DNA of 64,000 bases from an uncultured Acinetobacter sp. (GTDB lineage: Bacteria; Pseudomonadota; Gammaproteobacteria; Pseudomonadales; Moraxellaceae): assembly GCF_947493735.1 (NCBI RefSeq), contig NZ_CANLSL010000009.1, forward strand, positions 24,102 to 88,101, read 5' to 3'. Made by a program: the position numbers and the translations under genes. This document shows, piece by piece, positions 37,001 through 45,656 of the stretch. The notes under the pieces were generated by a model. The model did no database searches. It had not been told where the DNA came from and saw nothing but the letters and a program-made list of their open reading frames with translations. Each line of letters opens with the position of its first letter. The first letter of the stretch is position 1.

Positions 37001-37176
37001 TGGCTGCAGTATTGGCAATGATTCCACTGTCTAGAAGTATTTTCTTTGGACCAATGGCGGTTGCGATTATGGGTGGGTTGATTGCGGCAACTGTGCTGAC
37101 ACTATTCTTCTTGCCTGCGGTCTATGCAGCATGGTTCAAAGTCAAGAAAGACGAACATATCGAAAATAGGGCGTAG
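34039..37176 (+). CDS. RND efflux pump, inner-membrane subunit
   Basis: A 1045-residue 12-helix proton antiporter of the AcrB/MdtC type. Two large periplasmic loops follow helices 1 and 7. The proton-relay motif LGLLVDDAIIAVEMM near residue 400 has both Asp residues, and the second half has MIMRNSLILIDQIEQ near 955, with Arg where AcrB has Lys. GGAGG lies upstream of ATG 34039. Substrates cannot be read from sequence, but the QSEDPPF start and RSGL pattern resemble the MdtC/ArpB-like branch rather than AdeB. Confidence 0.93.
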   Translation: MSFNLSEWALKNKGLVLYFMVLLAVLGFISYSNLSQSEDPPFTFKVMVVQTYWPGATAEEVSLQVTDRIEKTLMETGKYERITAYSRPGESMVTFVAKDSMRSAQIPDVWYDVRKKVGDMKHELPQGVQGPFFNDEFGDTFGNIYVLTGADYNYAVMKEYADRLQLQLQRVPDVGKVELVGLQDEKIWVEISNTKVVNLGIPPNEIQQALNAQNSVSSTGYFETGSDRIQLRVSGEINSVDELREMPLLVGDRTIKLGDVAEVYRGFSEPAQPRMRFMGENGIGIAVSMRKGGDILALGENLEAEFARLQDTLPVGMSLSKVSDQPVAVKRSVNEFMKVLAEAVIIVLLVSFFSLGFRTGLVVAFSIPLVLAMTFAGMNMFDVGLHKISLGALILALGLLVDDAIIAVEMMAIKMEQGYSRLKAAGYAWTSTAFPMLTGTLITAAGFLPIATAQSGTGEYTRSIFQVVTIALVVSWVAAVIFVPYLGAKLLPDFQNMRQQAPWYQRLWAKLRKQPAPQAVEHNEHHDPYQTKFYQRFRKMVNACVEYRKTVIVATILVFIGSLALFKTVPQQFFPPSNRTEILIDLKLEEGASLKATEQAVQKVEQFLKTQDGIDNYVAYVGTGSPRFYLPLDQQLPQASFAQFVVLASTLEERNEIRQNLDQKLREILPQVRTRVSLLENGPPVGYPVQYRVSGEDVGEVRKWAQQLASTLGEQADVTNVHLDWGEPSKIIYLNVDQDRARQMGVSSQNLANFLSSSLTGSVIDQYREKRELIEIRMRGEADERIDVGALASLAVPTNNGGSVPLAQIANIEYRFEDGLIWHRNRLPTITVRADMRTEKQPATFIAEMTEQVDELRQQVPNGYLIEVGGTVEESARGQKSVNAGMPLFLAVVFTLLMLQLKSISRSIIVLLTAPLGIIGVTVFLLLFGKPFGFVAMLGTIALSGMIMRNSLILIDQIEQDIATGSDRWTAIIESAVRRFRPIILTALAAVLAMIPLSRSIFFGPMAVAIMGGLIAATVLTLFFLPAVYAAWFKVKKDEHIENRA

Positions 37177-37341
37177 TATGCAAAAACTGCTATCTTCTCT
37201 TGCGGATTTGTAGTATTTTTGCAAGAGATTCAAGTCTGTTAAGGTTTCATTAACGCTCGTTTAATGTCCTTTTCAGACGCCGTAGAGCATTCTGTACAAA
37301 GAGGTACGGATTAGAAATAACGCTCGGATATTGAGGTAGAG

Positions 37342-37719
37342 ATGGTTCAGGCACAGCAAAAAAAACAGCAAAAGCAAATACTTCTTGCTTATGTGATGAT
37401 GTTTCTGAGCCTGTTTACTTTAGTGCCTATTTTATTGAGTTATTGGTTGGCAGCGCGTTTGACACATGTCGATGATATTGAAGTTTGGCTCAATGCACAT
37501 GCGCTGTGGATCGTGAGAACTTTGCTGATTTTTATATGCATTTCAGTATTTGCGGCGCTTTGGTTTATTCCTTTATATTTCTTTGTATGGAATCAGCATA
37601 CGTGGGTCACGGCTTGCACCATTGCAGGGGTGATCTTTTCCATTGTAGCGTGGCTATATCTACTGAATTCTTGGCTTAAAGGCTTTATTAAATTTTTTCA
37701 ACGTAAATCAGTATATTGA
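37342..37719 (+). CDS. Small membrane protein, function unknown
   Basis: A 125-residue protein with three likely helices (about residues 14-36, 53-75 and 84-110), a Lys/Gln-rich N-terminus (MVQAQQKKQQKQ) and a basic C-terminus. I do not recognise the family. Upstream, CATTAA (37248-37253) and TTAATG (37261-37266) form a dyad with a 7-bp spacer that could be a regulatory site. It may lie in the same direction as dnaJ but 202 bp separate them. Confidence 0.6.
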   Translation: MVQAQQKKQQKQILLAYVMMFLSLFTLVPILLSYWLAARLTHVDDIEVWLNAHALWIVRTLLIFICISVFAALWFIPLYFFVWNQHTWVTACTIAGVIFSIVAWLYLLNSWLKGFIKFFQRKSVY

Positions 37720-37796
37720 TCTTACAGTGATGTTATAAAAGTTAATCTATTGATGTTCTTCTTTCTGTACCATTCTTCAAAAAAATCGCAAAACCA

Positions 37797-37822
37797 CTTG
37801 TAAAAAAATCAATCGCCCCAAT
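37797..37822 (+). promoter_or_regulatory. Sigma-32-like promoter of dnaJ
   Basis: CTTGTAA (37797-37803) and CCCCAAT (37816-37822) match the heat-shock pattern CTTGAA-N13/14-CCCCAT with two mismatches. It is 100 bp before dnaJ. Confidence 0.5.
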
Positions 37823-37921
37823 GATTAGCGCATTCGAATTGTAATTATTTTTTCCGTATCAGCTTTATCAAACTATTTAGATATTGCTTTTCAGAATAAC
37901 ACGTGAGGAGTACCGCTATTC

Positions 37922-39043
37922 ATGGCAAAGCGTGACTATTATGAGGTTTTAGGTGTTGCTAAAACCGCTAGTGATGATGAAATCAAAAAAGCTTACCGCA
38001 AGCTGGCAATGAAATACCATCCAGACCGCAACCCTAATAATGCTGAAGCAGAAGAAAAATTTAAAGAAGCAACCGAAGCCTACGAAGTGTTATCGGATGG
38101 TGAAAAGCGTAGCATGTATGACCGTATGGGACATAGTGCTTTCGAAGGTGGCGGTGGTGGCTTCGGCGGTGGCGGTTTTAGTGCCGAAGATATTTTTAGC
38201 CAGTTTGGTGATATTTTTGGTGGTGCATTTGGTGGTGGCGGTCGTGGTCAGCAACGTCAGCGTCGTGGTTCAGATCTACGCTATGTGATGGAACTGAGCC
38301 TTGAAGAAGCGATCAAAGGCGTCAAGAAGACCATTACTTTCTCAGCACCAGCACCGTGTAATACTTGCGATGGCAAGGGTGCCAAGAATCCAAATGATGT
38401 AGAAACTTGTAAAACCTGTCATGGTGCGGGTCAAGTGCGCATGCAACAAGGTTTTTTTGCGGTACAGCAGACCTGTAGTACCTGTCGTGGCGCAGGTAAA
38501 ACCATTAAAAATCCATGTAATACCTGTCATGGTAGCGGTATCCAAGATCGTCAACAGACTTTGGAAGTGACCATTCCTGCGGGTGTGGATAATGGCGATC
38601 GTGTTCGTCTAACAGGTAAAGGCGAAGCGATGCGTGATGGTCAGTCAGGCGATCTGTACGTGGAAGTCGTGGTACGTGAGCATGAAATCTTCCAACGTGA
38701 TGGTGCAGACCTCTATATGGATGTGCCAGTCAGTATTGCTGATGCAGCACTTGGACGTGAGTTGGAAATCCCAACACTTGATAGTCGTGTGAGTTTAAAA
38801 ATCCCTGAAGGAACACAAACAGGCAAAATGTTCCGTCTACGTGGCAAAGGTGTAAAACCTGTACGTAGCACAATGGTGGGGGACTTGCTTTGTCGTGTTG
38901 TGGTGGAAACGCCAACCAATCTTAATGAAAAGCAACGTGAATTGCTCCGTGAATTTCAACAGACTTTGGGCGAAAACAACTTACAAAACGATACGAAGAA
39001 AAAGAAAGGTTTCTTTGACAAAGTTTCGGACTTGTTTGACTAA
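37922..39043 (+). CDS. dnaJ: Chaperone protein DnaJ
   Basis: A 373-residue co-chaperone that stimulates DnaK ATPase and delivers unfolded clients. The J-domain has HPD near residue 33. A Gly/Phe-rich linker ([17 protein letters not shown]) follows, then four zinc motifs CxxCxGxG ([32 protein letters not shown]) at about 145-210. All catalytic and zinc residues are intact. GAGGAG lies about 11 bases before ATG 37922. A sigma-32-like promoter and a downstream terminator make it a single-gene unit. Confidence 0.97.
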   Translation: MAKRDYYEVLGVAKTASDDEIKKAYRKLAMKYHPDRNPNNAEAEEKFKEATEAYEVLSDGEKRSMYDRMGHSAFEGGGGGFGGGGFSAEDIFSQFGDIFGGAFGGGGRGQQRQRRGSDLRYVMELSLEEAIKGVKKTITFSAPAPCNTCDGKGAKNPNDVETCKTCHGAGQVRMQQGFFAVQQTCSTCRGAGKTIKNPCNTCHGSGIQDRQQTLEVTIPAGVDNGDRVRLTGKGEAMRDGQSGDLYVEVVVREHEIFQRDGADLYMDVPVSIADAALGRELEIPTLDSRVSLKIPEGTQTGKMFRLRGKGVKPVRSTMVGDLLCRVVVETPTNLNEKQRELLREFQQTLGENNLQNDTKKKKGFFDKVSDLFD

Positions 39044-39062
39044 GCTCAGCTATGTCTATCTT

Positions 39063-39091
39063 AAAATGCTTGCATCTTGCAGGCATTTTTT
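39063..39091 (+). terminator. Terminator of dnaJ
   Basis: AAAATGCTTGCA and TGCAGGCATTTT form a 12-bp stem with one wobble pair and a 3-nt loop, followed by T-run. It is 20 bp after the stop. Confidence 0.85.
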
Positions 39092-39224
39092 ATGCAAGTT
39101 TCACACGGTGTTTGTGAAGAATGCTGAAATTCAACATAAAAATGCAGTGATGTGTAGGATTTCACCTTTCAGTATGGCAAAGTTTTGTTATAGTAAAGCA
39201 CAATTTTTTATCGCTAGATTTTGA

Positions 39225-40046
<822 letters not shown>

Positions 40047-40085
40047 ACTACAAAGGTAAGTAGTTACAAAAATACCTTTTGTCAT

Positions 40086-40114
40086 ACATTTCTGTGAAGC
40101 TTTAACAGAAATGT
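40086..40114 (+). terminator. Hairpin after dapB
   Basis: ACATTTCTGT and ACAGAAATGT form a perfect 10-bp stem with a 9-nt loop, 40 bp after dapB. There is no T-run, so it may be a 3'-end stabiliser. Confidence 0.45.
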
Positions 40115-40268
40115 AGCGGACAAAGCAGGGCGGTTTATCTATACTGCAATAGCATGTTTAAACCGCCTCAGTAATAGTGTTGAGAAACATGGGCGATATA
40201 GGGCGACAACCCTGAAAACAAAAATGATCGTATAACGACAGTATTGGACAAGATTGGATCCCAAGGAT

Positions 40269-40931
40269 ATGTTAAAACACCTCAATGCAATTCTCATGTT
40301 GCTGTTTATCAGTAGTATGTTGATCAGCACAGCAACCCATGCCAAAAGCAAAGAACGACTCGGTATAAACAAGCAAGGTATTAAAGTTTGGACATATCAT
40401 ACCAAAGATAATCCAATGCTCGAATATCGTGCGGAAACTGTCTTAGATACGACTCTAGAAAATGCAACAGGTTTGATCTTGGATGTTGAACGTGGCAAAA
40501 AGTGGGTGCCATATATGTCTGATATTCAAGTGATTGAGCGTGATGATAAGGCGGGTGAATTTATTATTTATTGCCGAATGGATTTTCCATTTCCGCTGAA
40601 CGATCGTGACTTAGTCATTCAAGGCAATTATCGCAAAGACAGTAATGGTCGCATTATCATTAAGAATAAAGCGATCAACGATCCGCGAGTACCCATTAAA
40701 AACAATGTGATCCGCATTACCCATTATGAAGGCGATTGGATCATGACAAAGCTTGGCGCAAAACAGGTCAAAGTGACGACATCAGGTTTTGCAGATCCTG
40801 CAGGCTCGATTCCGACCAGCTTTGTGAATACCTTTGTAGAGCAGCAACCGTATCAAATGTTGCAAAAAATGAAGCAACAAATCAAAACGGTGAACTACAC
40901 TGCAAAAGACTTACCGTCGATCTTGAAATGA
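40269..40931 (+). CDS. START/SRPBCC-domain exported protein
   Basis: A 220-residue protein with a signal peptide of about 22 residues (MLKHLNAILMLLFISSM... ending THA-KS). The rest is a START-like lipid-binding domain: YRAETVLDTTLENATGLILDVERGKKWVPYMSDIQVIERDD and FPFPLNDRDLVIQGNYRKD are typical. The likely role is binding lipid in the periplasm. A TTG at 40254 upstream also fits the frame, but ATG 40269 starts the signal peptide directly. The ribosome site at 40263-40267 is unusually close to it, so the start is unsure. Confidence 0.8.
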   Translation: MLKHLNAILMLLFISSMLISTATHAKSKERLGINKQGIKVWTYHTKDNPMLEYRAETVLDTTLENATGLILDVERGKKWVPYMSDIQVIERDDKAGEFIIYCRMDFPFPLNDRDLVIQGNYRKDSNGRIIIKNKAINDPRVPIKNNVIRITHYEGDWIMTKLGAKQVKVTTSGFADPAGSIPTSFVNTFVEQQPYQMLQKMKQQIKTVNYTAKDLPSILK

Positions 40932-40998
40932 TGATTTTAAATAGACTGTGACATTAGTATCTCCAAGAAAATGAGATGTCTTAAAGATATTGAGTAGA

Positions 40999-41035
40999 TT
41001 CCGTTTTGAGCTTACAGTTCAAAACGGATTTTTTT
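40999..41035 (+). terminator. Terminator of the START-domain gene
   Basis: TCCGTTTTGA and TCAAAACGGA form a 10-bp stem with loop GCTTACAGT and a T-run. Confidence 0.87.
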
Positions 41036-41090
41036 AATCAATTAAGCTACATTAATCACCATGCCACTAAGGACGAGCAGAGCGACTGAC

Positions 41091-42530
41091 ATGAAAAGTA
41101 TTGCACATTATCCATTGTACCTCGCTAATAAAGCCGTTGAAACACAACAGCTTTTGGACGTCGATGATAAATATCAGCAACATGTCTTTGCCAAAGTCAG
41201 TCTTGCCGATGACCGTATCGTAGAGCAAGCCATCGTTGCCGCTGTAAAAGCCGAGTCTGCAATGGCTCAGCTAAAGCCTTATCAAAAGCAAAACATTCTA
41301 TTGCACTGCGTCGAACAGTTTAAAAAGCGTCGAGATGAGCTTACGGAAATTTTGATTCTTGAGGGAGGTAAGCCATTAAAAGCTTCTCAAGCTGAAGTGC
41401 AGCGTTTAATTAATACATTTCAATTGGCCGCAGATGCTACGACACAACTGAGTCAAGGCGATGTGATGCCTTTGGCCGTGACACCTGCTGCAGGGCATTA
41501 TCGAGGTATGGTGCAAAATGTGCCGATCGGTGCGATTGCCTTGATTAGTCCGTTTAATTTTCCTTTGAATTTGACTGCACACAAAATCGCACCTGCGATC
41601 GCAGCAGGTTGTCCATTTGTGCTTAAACCTGCGAGTCTAACGCCGATTAGCGCATTGATCATTGGTGAGATTTTGGCACAAACGGATTTACCTGAAGGCG
41701 CATTTTCGATCTTGCCAAGTACTCGTGATGCCGCAGATCAGCTTGTCACCGATGATCGCTTAAAACTACTTAGTTTTACAGGTTCGGATCAAGTCGGTTG
41801 GGACATGAAAGCACGTGCAGGGCGTAAAAAGGTCACGCTTGAACTCGGTGGTAATGCGGCGGTGATGATTGAACCTGATACGGTTATTGATGATGCGTTG
41901 ATTGATCGTCTGATCACTGGTGGTTATGCACACGCAGGGCAGGTTTGTATCAGTGTGCAACGTGTGTTAATTCATCAAGATATTTATGCAGAACTAAAAA
42001 ATAAACTGGTTGAAAAGCTTCGCAATATCAAAGCACAAGATCCAAAGCAAGATGACACCATCGTTGGGCCAATGATTAAGCACAAAGAGGCATTGCGTTT
42101 AAAACAATGGTTGGATGAAGCAACTGGCAAAGGTGCGACATTGCTATCTGGTGGTTCTTTGGATGGCGTGTTGTTTGAACCGTCGTTACTTGAGGGTGTG
42201 AGTCCTGACTGTCAAATTTATAAGGACGAAGCGTTTGGACCGGTGATGATTTTGGAGTCATATTCAGATTTCACAGCGGGAATTGAAAAGATCAATGTCA
42301 GTCGTTTTGGCTTGCAAGCAGGGGTTTATACTCAGAATTTAAACAAAATGATGCAGGCATGGGATGAGCTTCATGTAGGCGGTGTGATCATTAATGATGT
42401 GCCGACTTTCCGTGTCGACAATATGCCGTATGGTGGTGTCAAAGACTCTGGGCTTGGACGTGAAGGCATTCAATCCGCCATTGCAGATATGCAAGAGCCA
42501 CGTTTATTGGTGATCAAACAACCCAATTAA
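41091..42530 (+). CDS. NAD(P)-dependent aldehyde dehydrogenase
   Basis: A 479-residue cytoplasmic enzyme that oxidises an aldehyde to its acid. The substrate-site block ISPFNFPLNLTAHKIAPAIAAGCPFVLKPA is near 145. FTGSDQVGWDMKARAGRKKVTLELGGN near 225 holds the catalytic Glu, and the catalytic Cys is in HAGQVCISVQR near 285. YKDEAFGPVMILESY is near 385. The set fits the lactaldehyde/succinate-semialdehyde-type branch, but the substrate is not certain. An in-frame ATG at 41061 would add 10 residues without similarity; I prefer 41091. Confidence 0.88.
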   Translation: MKSIAHYPLYLANKAVETQQLLDVDDKYQQHVFAKVSLADDRIVEQAIVAAVKAESAMAQLKPYQKQNILLHCVEQFKKRRDELTEILILEGGKPLKASQAEVQRLINTFQLAADATTQLSQGDVMPLAVTPAAGHYRGMVQNVPIGAIALISPFNFPLNLTAHKIAPAIAAGCPFVLKPASLTPISALIIGEILAQTDLPEGAFSILPSTRDAADQLVTDDRLKLLSFTGSDQVGWDMKARAGRKKVTLELGGNAAVMIEPDTVIDDALIDRLITGGYAHAGQVCISVQRVLIHQDIYAELKNKLVEKLRNIKAQDPKQDDTIVGPMIKHKEALRLKQWLDEATGKGATLLSGGSLDGVLFEPSLLEGVSPDCQIYKDEAFGPVMILESYSDFTAGIEKINVSRFGLQAGVYTQNLNKMMQAWDELHVGGVIINDVPTFRVDNMPYGGVKDSGLGREGIQSAIADMQEPRLLVIKQPN

Positions 42531-42656
42531 TCAAAACAAGTAAATCAAGTCAAAAGCATCAGAACAAGTTAATCAGAAATTGAAGTAAAACCTATTATTT
42601 TAGTTTTAGCTTCAAATTCAGTTAAACTATCGGAATCGTGTAATTAGGAACAACCT

Positions 42657-43403
42657 ATGAAAAGTTACAAGCAAATCAACACAGCACTGTTGATGTCAGG
42701 AGCTCTTAGTGGCTTGGCGCTACTCAGTACGACTGCACAAGCAGATATGCTTGGTGTATATGGCAGTGTGGATTATTGGAATCTGCAAGGTGAGTATAAC
42801 AAAGCACCTCAAGATGCAAGTTTAAGAAGTGCAGATAGCTTGTCGCTAGATGACAAAGGGCAAGCGCAAGTTTCATTGGCTTTTGAGCATCCAGTACCAT
42901 TGATTCCAAACGGAAAAATCCGCTATACAGGGATAGATGTCGATACTGAAGAACAGAACCTTGCAGGTAATGCGCCGTATAATATTGATTTGGATTCAAC
43001 AGATTTCATTTTGTACTATGAAATTTTAGACAATATCGTCAGTGTTGATGTGGGTGTGGCTGCGAAGCAACTTGAAGGTGATGTGACTTTAAATACTCTT
43101 GCTGATGGCGCTGAAAAAATTAAGATTAGTGAAACTGCGCCGATGCTCTATGCGTCAGCAGGTGGGAAATTACCATTTACAGGTCTAAGTGCCAAAGCAG
43201 AAGTGCTCGCAACCAACTATGATGATACGCAAATCACTGATGCATCAGCAGAAATTAAATATAACTTTGTTGAAAACCTGCTGATTGATCTTGGTGCAAA
43301 AGTCGGCTATCGCATCTTGAATATTGAGCTTGATGATCAAGATGGCTTCGATACCAAGTTTGATTTTGATGGCCCGTATATTGGGTTGGAAGCACATTTT
43401 TGA
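42657..43403 (+). CDS. Outer-membrane beta-barrel protein (TIGR04219-like)
   Basis: A 248-residue exported protein. The signal peptide is about 27 residues and ends AQA-DM. The mature part is a run of alternating strands (DMLGVYGSVDYWNLQG, FILYYEILDNIVSVDVGVAAKQL, APMLYASAGGKLPFTGLSAKAEVLA, ...) and ends with the aromatic GPYIGLEAHF, the BAM signal Phe. It is typical of the OMP_b-brl_2/TIGR04219 family. The role is unknown. AGGAAC precedes the start. A bulged hairpin (42580-42615) lies upstream and may end the aldehyde dehydrogenase transcript. Confidence 0.85.
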   Translation: MKSYKQINTALLMSGALSGLALLSTTAQADMLGVYGSVDYWNLQGEYNKAPQDASLRSADSLSLDDKGQAQVSLAFEHPVPLIPNGKIRYTGIDVDTEEQNLAGNAPYNIDLDSTDFILYYEILDNIVSVDVGVAAKQLEGDVTLNTLADGAEKIKISETAPMLYASAGGKLPFTGLSAKAEVLATNYDDTQITDASAEIKYNFVENLLIDLGAKVGYRILNIELDDQDGFDTKFDFDGPYIGLEAHF

Positions 43404-43458
43404 TTTAATGATTTAAAATCATGATGTTGTAGTTTAATTTTTACACTAAGATGTATTA

Positions 43459-43484
43459 AAAATGGATGCCGAGGCATCCATTTT
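43459..43484. terminator. Bidirectional terminator
   Basis: AAAATGGATGC and GCATCCATTTT form an 11-bp stem with loop CGAG between the convergent outer-membrane protein gene and the esterase gene. Confidence 0.85.
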
Positions 43485-43521
43485 CTATTTCAGTAAGTTT
43501 TTGCTTTATTGGTTCATTTGA

Positions 43522-43537
43522 TGTTCCACGTGAAACA
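43522..43537. promoter_or_regulatory. parS-like chromosome partition site
   Basis: TGTTCCACGTGAAACA fits the bacterial parS consensus TGTTNCACGTGAAACA at all defined positions. It lies intergenically between the barrel gene and the esterase gene. ParB binds such sites, usually within about the origin-proximal fifth of the chromosome. The binding is inferred; the match is seen directly. The parA-like gene at 17.9 kb lacks a parB neighbour, so it is not the obvious partner. Confidence 0.75.
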
Positions 43538-43565
43538 TGAAAATGAATTTATCGGCATTGCAAAA

Positions 43566-44630
43566 TTATAAGGTATTCCAAAATTGGCGAAATGACTTTG
43601 CAGTGGTGATCCAATGTTGTTTTGCAGCTTGGTGAATCGTGGTCATGTTGATAAAACCGTGTGGTTGATCGGTGATATTCACATATTCGGTTTTTACACC
43701 TGCATGTTTGAGTTTTTGTGAATACAGTTCGCCTTCGTCATGTAACACATCAAACTCAGCTGTCATCACGTATGCAGGTGCTAGACCTTCCAGTTTGCCA
43801 AATAGCGGTGAAATAATTGGGTCGTCAAGTTCGACTTCATGACGTTCAGGATAAAATGCAGTGACATGATCAATATCCTCACCAGTCAGTACCAAACCTT
43901 CTTTATATTTATAAAATGAAGAATAACGGCTTTTAAAGTCAACCGCAGGATAGATGAGAAGCTGTGATTGTGGTGCAAAGCTTTGATTTTTAGACACTTG
44001 TGCAACAACTGCAGTAATATTTCCACCTGCGCTATCGCCTGCAATGGCAATGCGATTTGGTGCAATGTTCAGTTCTTTTTGATGTTCAAAAGCCCACTCT
44101 AGTGCCTCAACACAGCATTTGATCATCTGCTGTGCAGAATGCTCAGGTGCTCTCGGATAGTCGATGCTAAGGACTTGAACATTTGCATGTTTTGCAAGTA
44201 ATCGACACGCTTCATCATGTGTATCCAAGTCGCCAACGACAAATCCACCACCATGATAGAAGACGATCATTGGTAAGGTTTGTTTCGGATTTGGATGATA
44301 ATGTCGAGCTGGCGTCATGCCCGATGCGAGGGTGAGATGAAAGTTTTTCACGTGAGCGATTTTAGTCGGGTTCGTTTGAAATGCTTTCATCTGATCGACA
44401 AAAAGTTGGCGACTTTTTTGATAGTCTTCTTTTAAAAAACCAGTTTGGTTCTGTTTATGCTGTGCTGCAAGAATACATTGATAAAAGGGGTGAAGATTTG
44501 CAAATGGATAATGATAGCCAAGCACGCGGGCAAGTCTGCGTTGAACGGGTTTAGGTGCACGGTCAATGGCTTTGGCACTGTGTCCTTGCGTTTTTAGCAT
44601 AAGCTTTTGCAGATCAAATAGCTTACTCAT
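43566..44630 (-). CDS. HSL-family alpha/beta hydrolase (esterase)
   Basis: A 354-residue esterase. The oxyanion-hole motif HGGGFVVGDLDTHDEACRLLA is near 130, and the nucleophile motif GDSAGGNITAV is near 200. The Asp and His of the triad are likely in VMTAEFDVLHDEGELY (near 296) and DQPHGFINM (near 326). The N-terminal cap of about 120 residues is longer than usual. It is probably cytoplasmic and hydrolyses short acyl esters. GGAG lies before ATG 44630. Confidence 0.9.
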   Translation of the reverse strand: MSKLFDLQKLMLKTQGHSAKAIDRAPKPVQRRLARVLGYHYPFANLHPFYQCILAAQHKQNQTGFLKEDYQKSRQLFVDQMKAFQTNPTKIAHVKNFHLTLASGMTPARHYHPNPKQTLPMIVFYHGGGFVVGDLDTHDEACRLLAKHANVQVLSIDYPRAPEHSAQQMIKCCVEALEWAFEHQKELNIAPNRIAIAGDSAGGNITAVVAQVSKNQSFAPQSQLLIYPAVDFKSRYSSFYKYKEGLVLTGEDIDHVTAFYPERHEVELDDPIISPLFGKLEGLAPAYVMTAEFDVLHDEGELYSQKLKHAGVKTEYVNITDQPHGFINMTTIHQAAKQHWITTAKSFRQFWNTL

Positions 44631-44857
44631 AATTACTCCATATTGCTGTTTTTCTTGTCATAAAATAGCTGTGCTCTACACTGTTTATCAATAGTTGCAC
44701 AGTTCGGTAAATCTCGTTGCACAAGGCACGTCGATTCTATACAGGGCGCTGCATATTGGCGATTAAGCTCGAGATATAGTCAACACAATAACTTGAAAAC
44801 TTGGATTGTCAAGTTGAAGTTTGAGCTATTGATGGATAATAAATAGGAGAAATGACC

Positions 44858-45466
44858 ATGTATAAGATTGTTTTACTATCATTGGTCACTGCGGTGTCGG
44901 CTGTGGGTTGTGTGGTTGCACCAACAGATTCGGATCGATATCCACGTACGGGTGGCATATATGGCTATCCAGATCGCTACCCTGATGTACGCTACGACAA
45001 CCGCCGAGAATATGAACGTCAGCGTCAACGTCAGTATGAGCTAGAGCGTGCTCGCCAGCGCCAAATCGAATATCGAGAACGTCAACAACGTCTTGAACGA
45101 GAGCGTGACCGTAAAAAGCATTATGAACAACAACGTCAACGTGCTGAGTGGGAACGTAAGCATCGGGAACAACAGGCTCGTGAAGAACGTGCAAGACAAG
45201 ATAAAGCACGTTTAGAACGTGAACGCCGAGATCGTCTTGAAGCACAGCGCAAAGCACAAGCAGAGAAAAAGCGTTATCAAGATCAACGTGAACGTGCAGA
45301 GCGAGAGCGTAAAGCACGAGAAAAAGCGAAGCATGAACATGAGCGAAAAGAACGTCTTGAAAGACAACGTGATCAAGCACGTGACAAAGCGGAAGAGCAA
45401 CGTAAACGGTTGATCGAAGCGAAACAACGTGCAGATAGAGCACGATTTGAGCGAATCCACCGATAA
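44858..45466 (+). CDS. Arg/Glu-rich helical lipoprotein
   Basis: A 202-residue putative lipoprotein with lipobox SAVGC (Cys near 18) and a short Tyr/Pro/Asp/Gly-rich neck (residues 22-50). The remaining 150 residues are nearly all Arg, Glu, Gln, Lys and Ala in i to i+4 salt-bridge patterns, with no Pro, no Gly and no hydrophobic heptad. That is the composition of a single alpha-helix or ER/K rod, which would extend about 20 nm. Such a rod anchored in the outer membrane could span the periplasm. No function is known to me. GGAG is nine bases before ATG 44858; ATG 44852 is the alternative. Confidence 0.75.
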   Translation: MYKIVLLSLVTAVSAVGCVVAPTDSDRYPRTGGIYGYPDRYPDVRYDNRREYERQRQRQYELERARQRQIEYRERQQRLERERDRKKHYEQQRQRAEWERKHREQQAREERARQDKARLERERRDRLEAQRKAQAEKKRYQDQRERAERERKAREKAKHEHERKERLERQRDQARDKAEEQRKRLIEAKQRADRARFERIHR

Positions 45467-45656
45467 GCGACAGCGAATTATCTTAAAAAAATATCCGGTG
45501 CTAGATTATTGAAATTAAATTAAAAAAAAGATTGTTGAATAAAACTTAATCAGTAATCATGTCCCTGATATTAAAAAAAATGTCGCAATTATGATAATCT
45601 GCGGCATTTTTTACAGTATGCTACAGATGAAGCATCGGAGATATAAGGGGATTTCT

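Noticed and set aside
44886..45443. Long minus-strand frame opposite the charged lipoprotein
   Set aside because: It is a mirror of the repetitive Arg/Glu codons on the plus strand and has implausible Val/His/Leu repeats.
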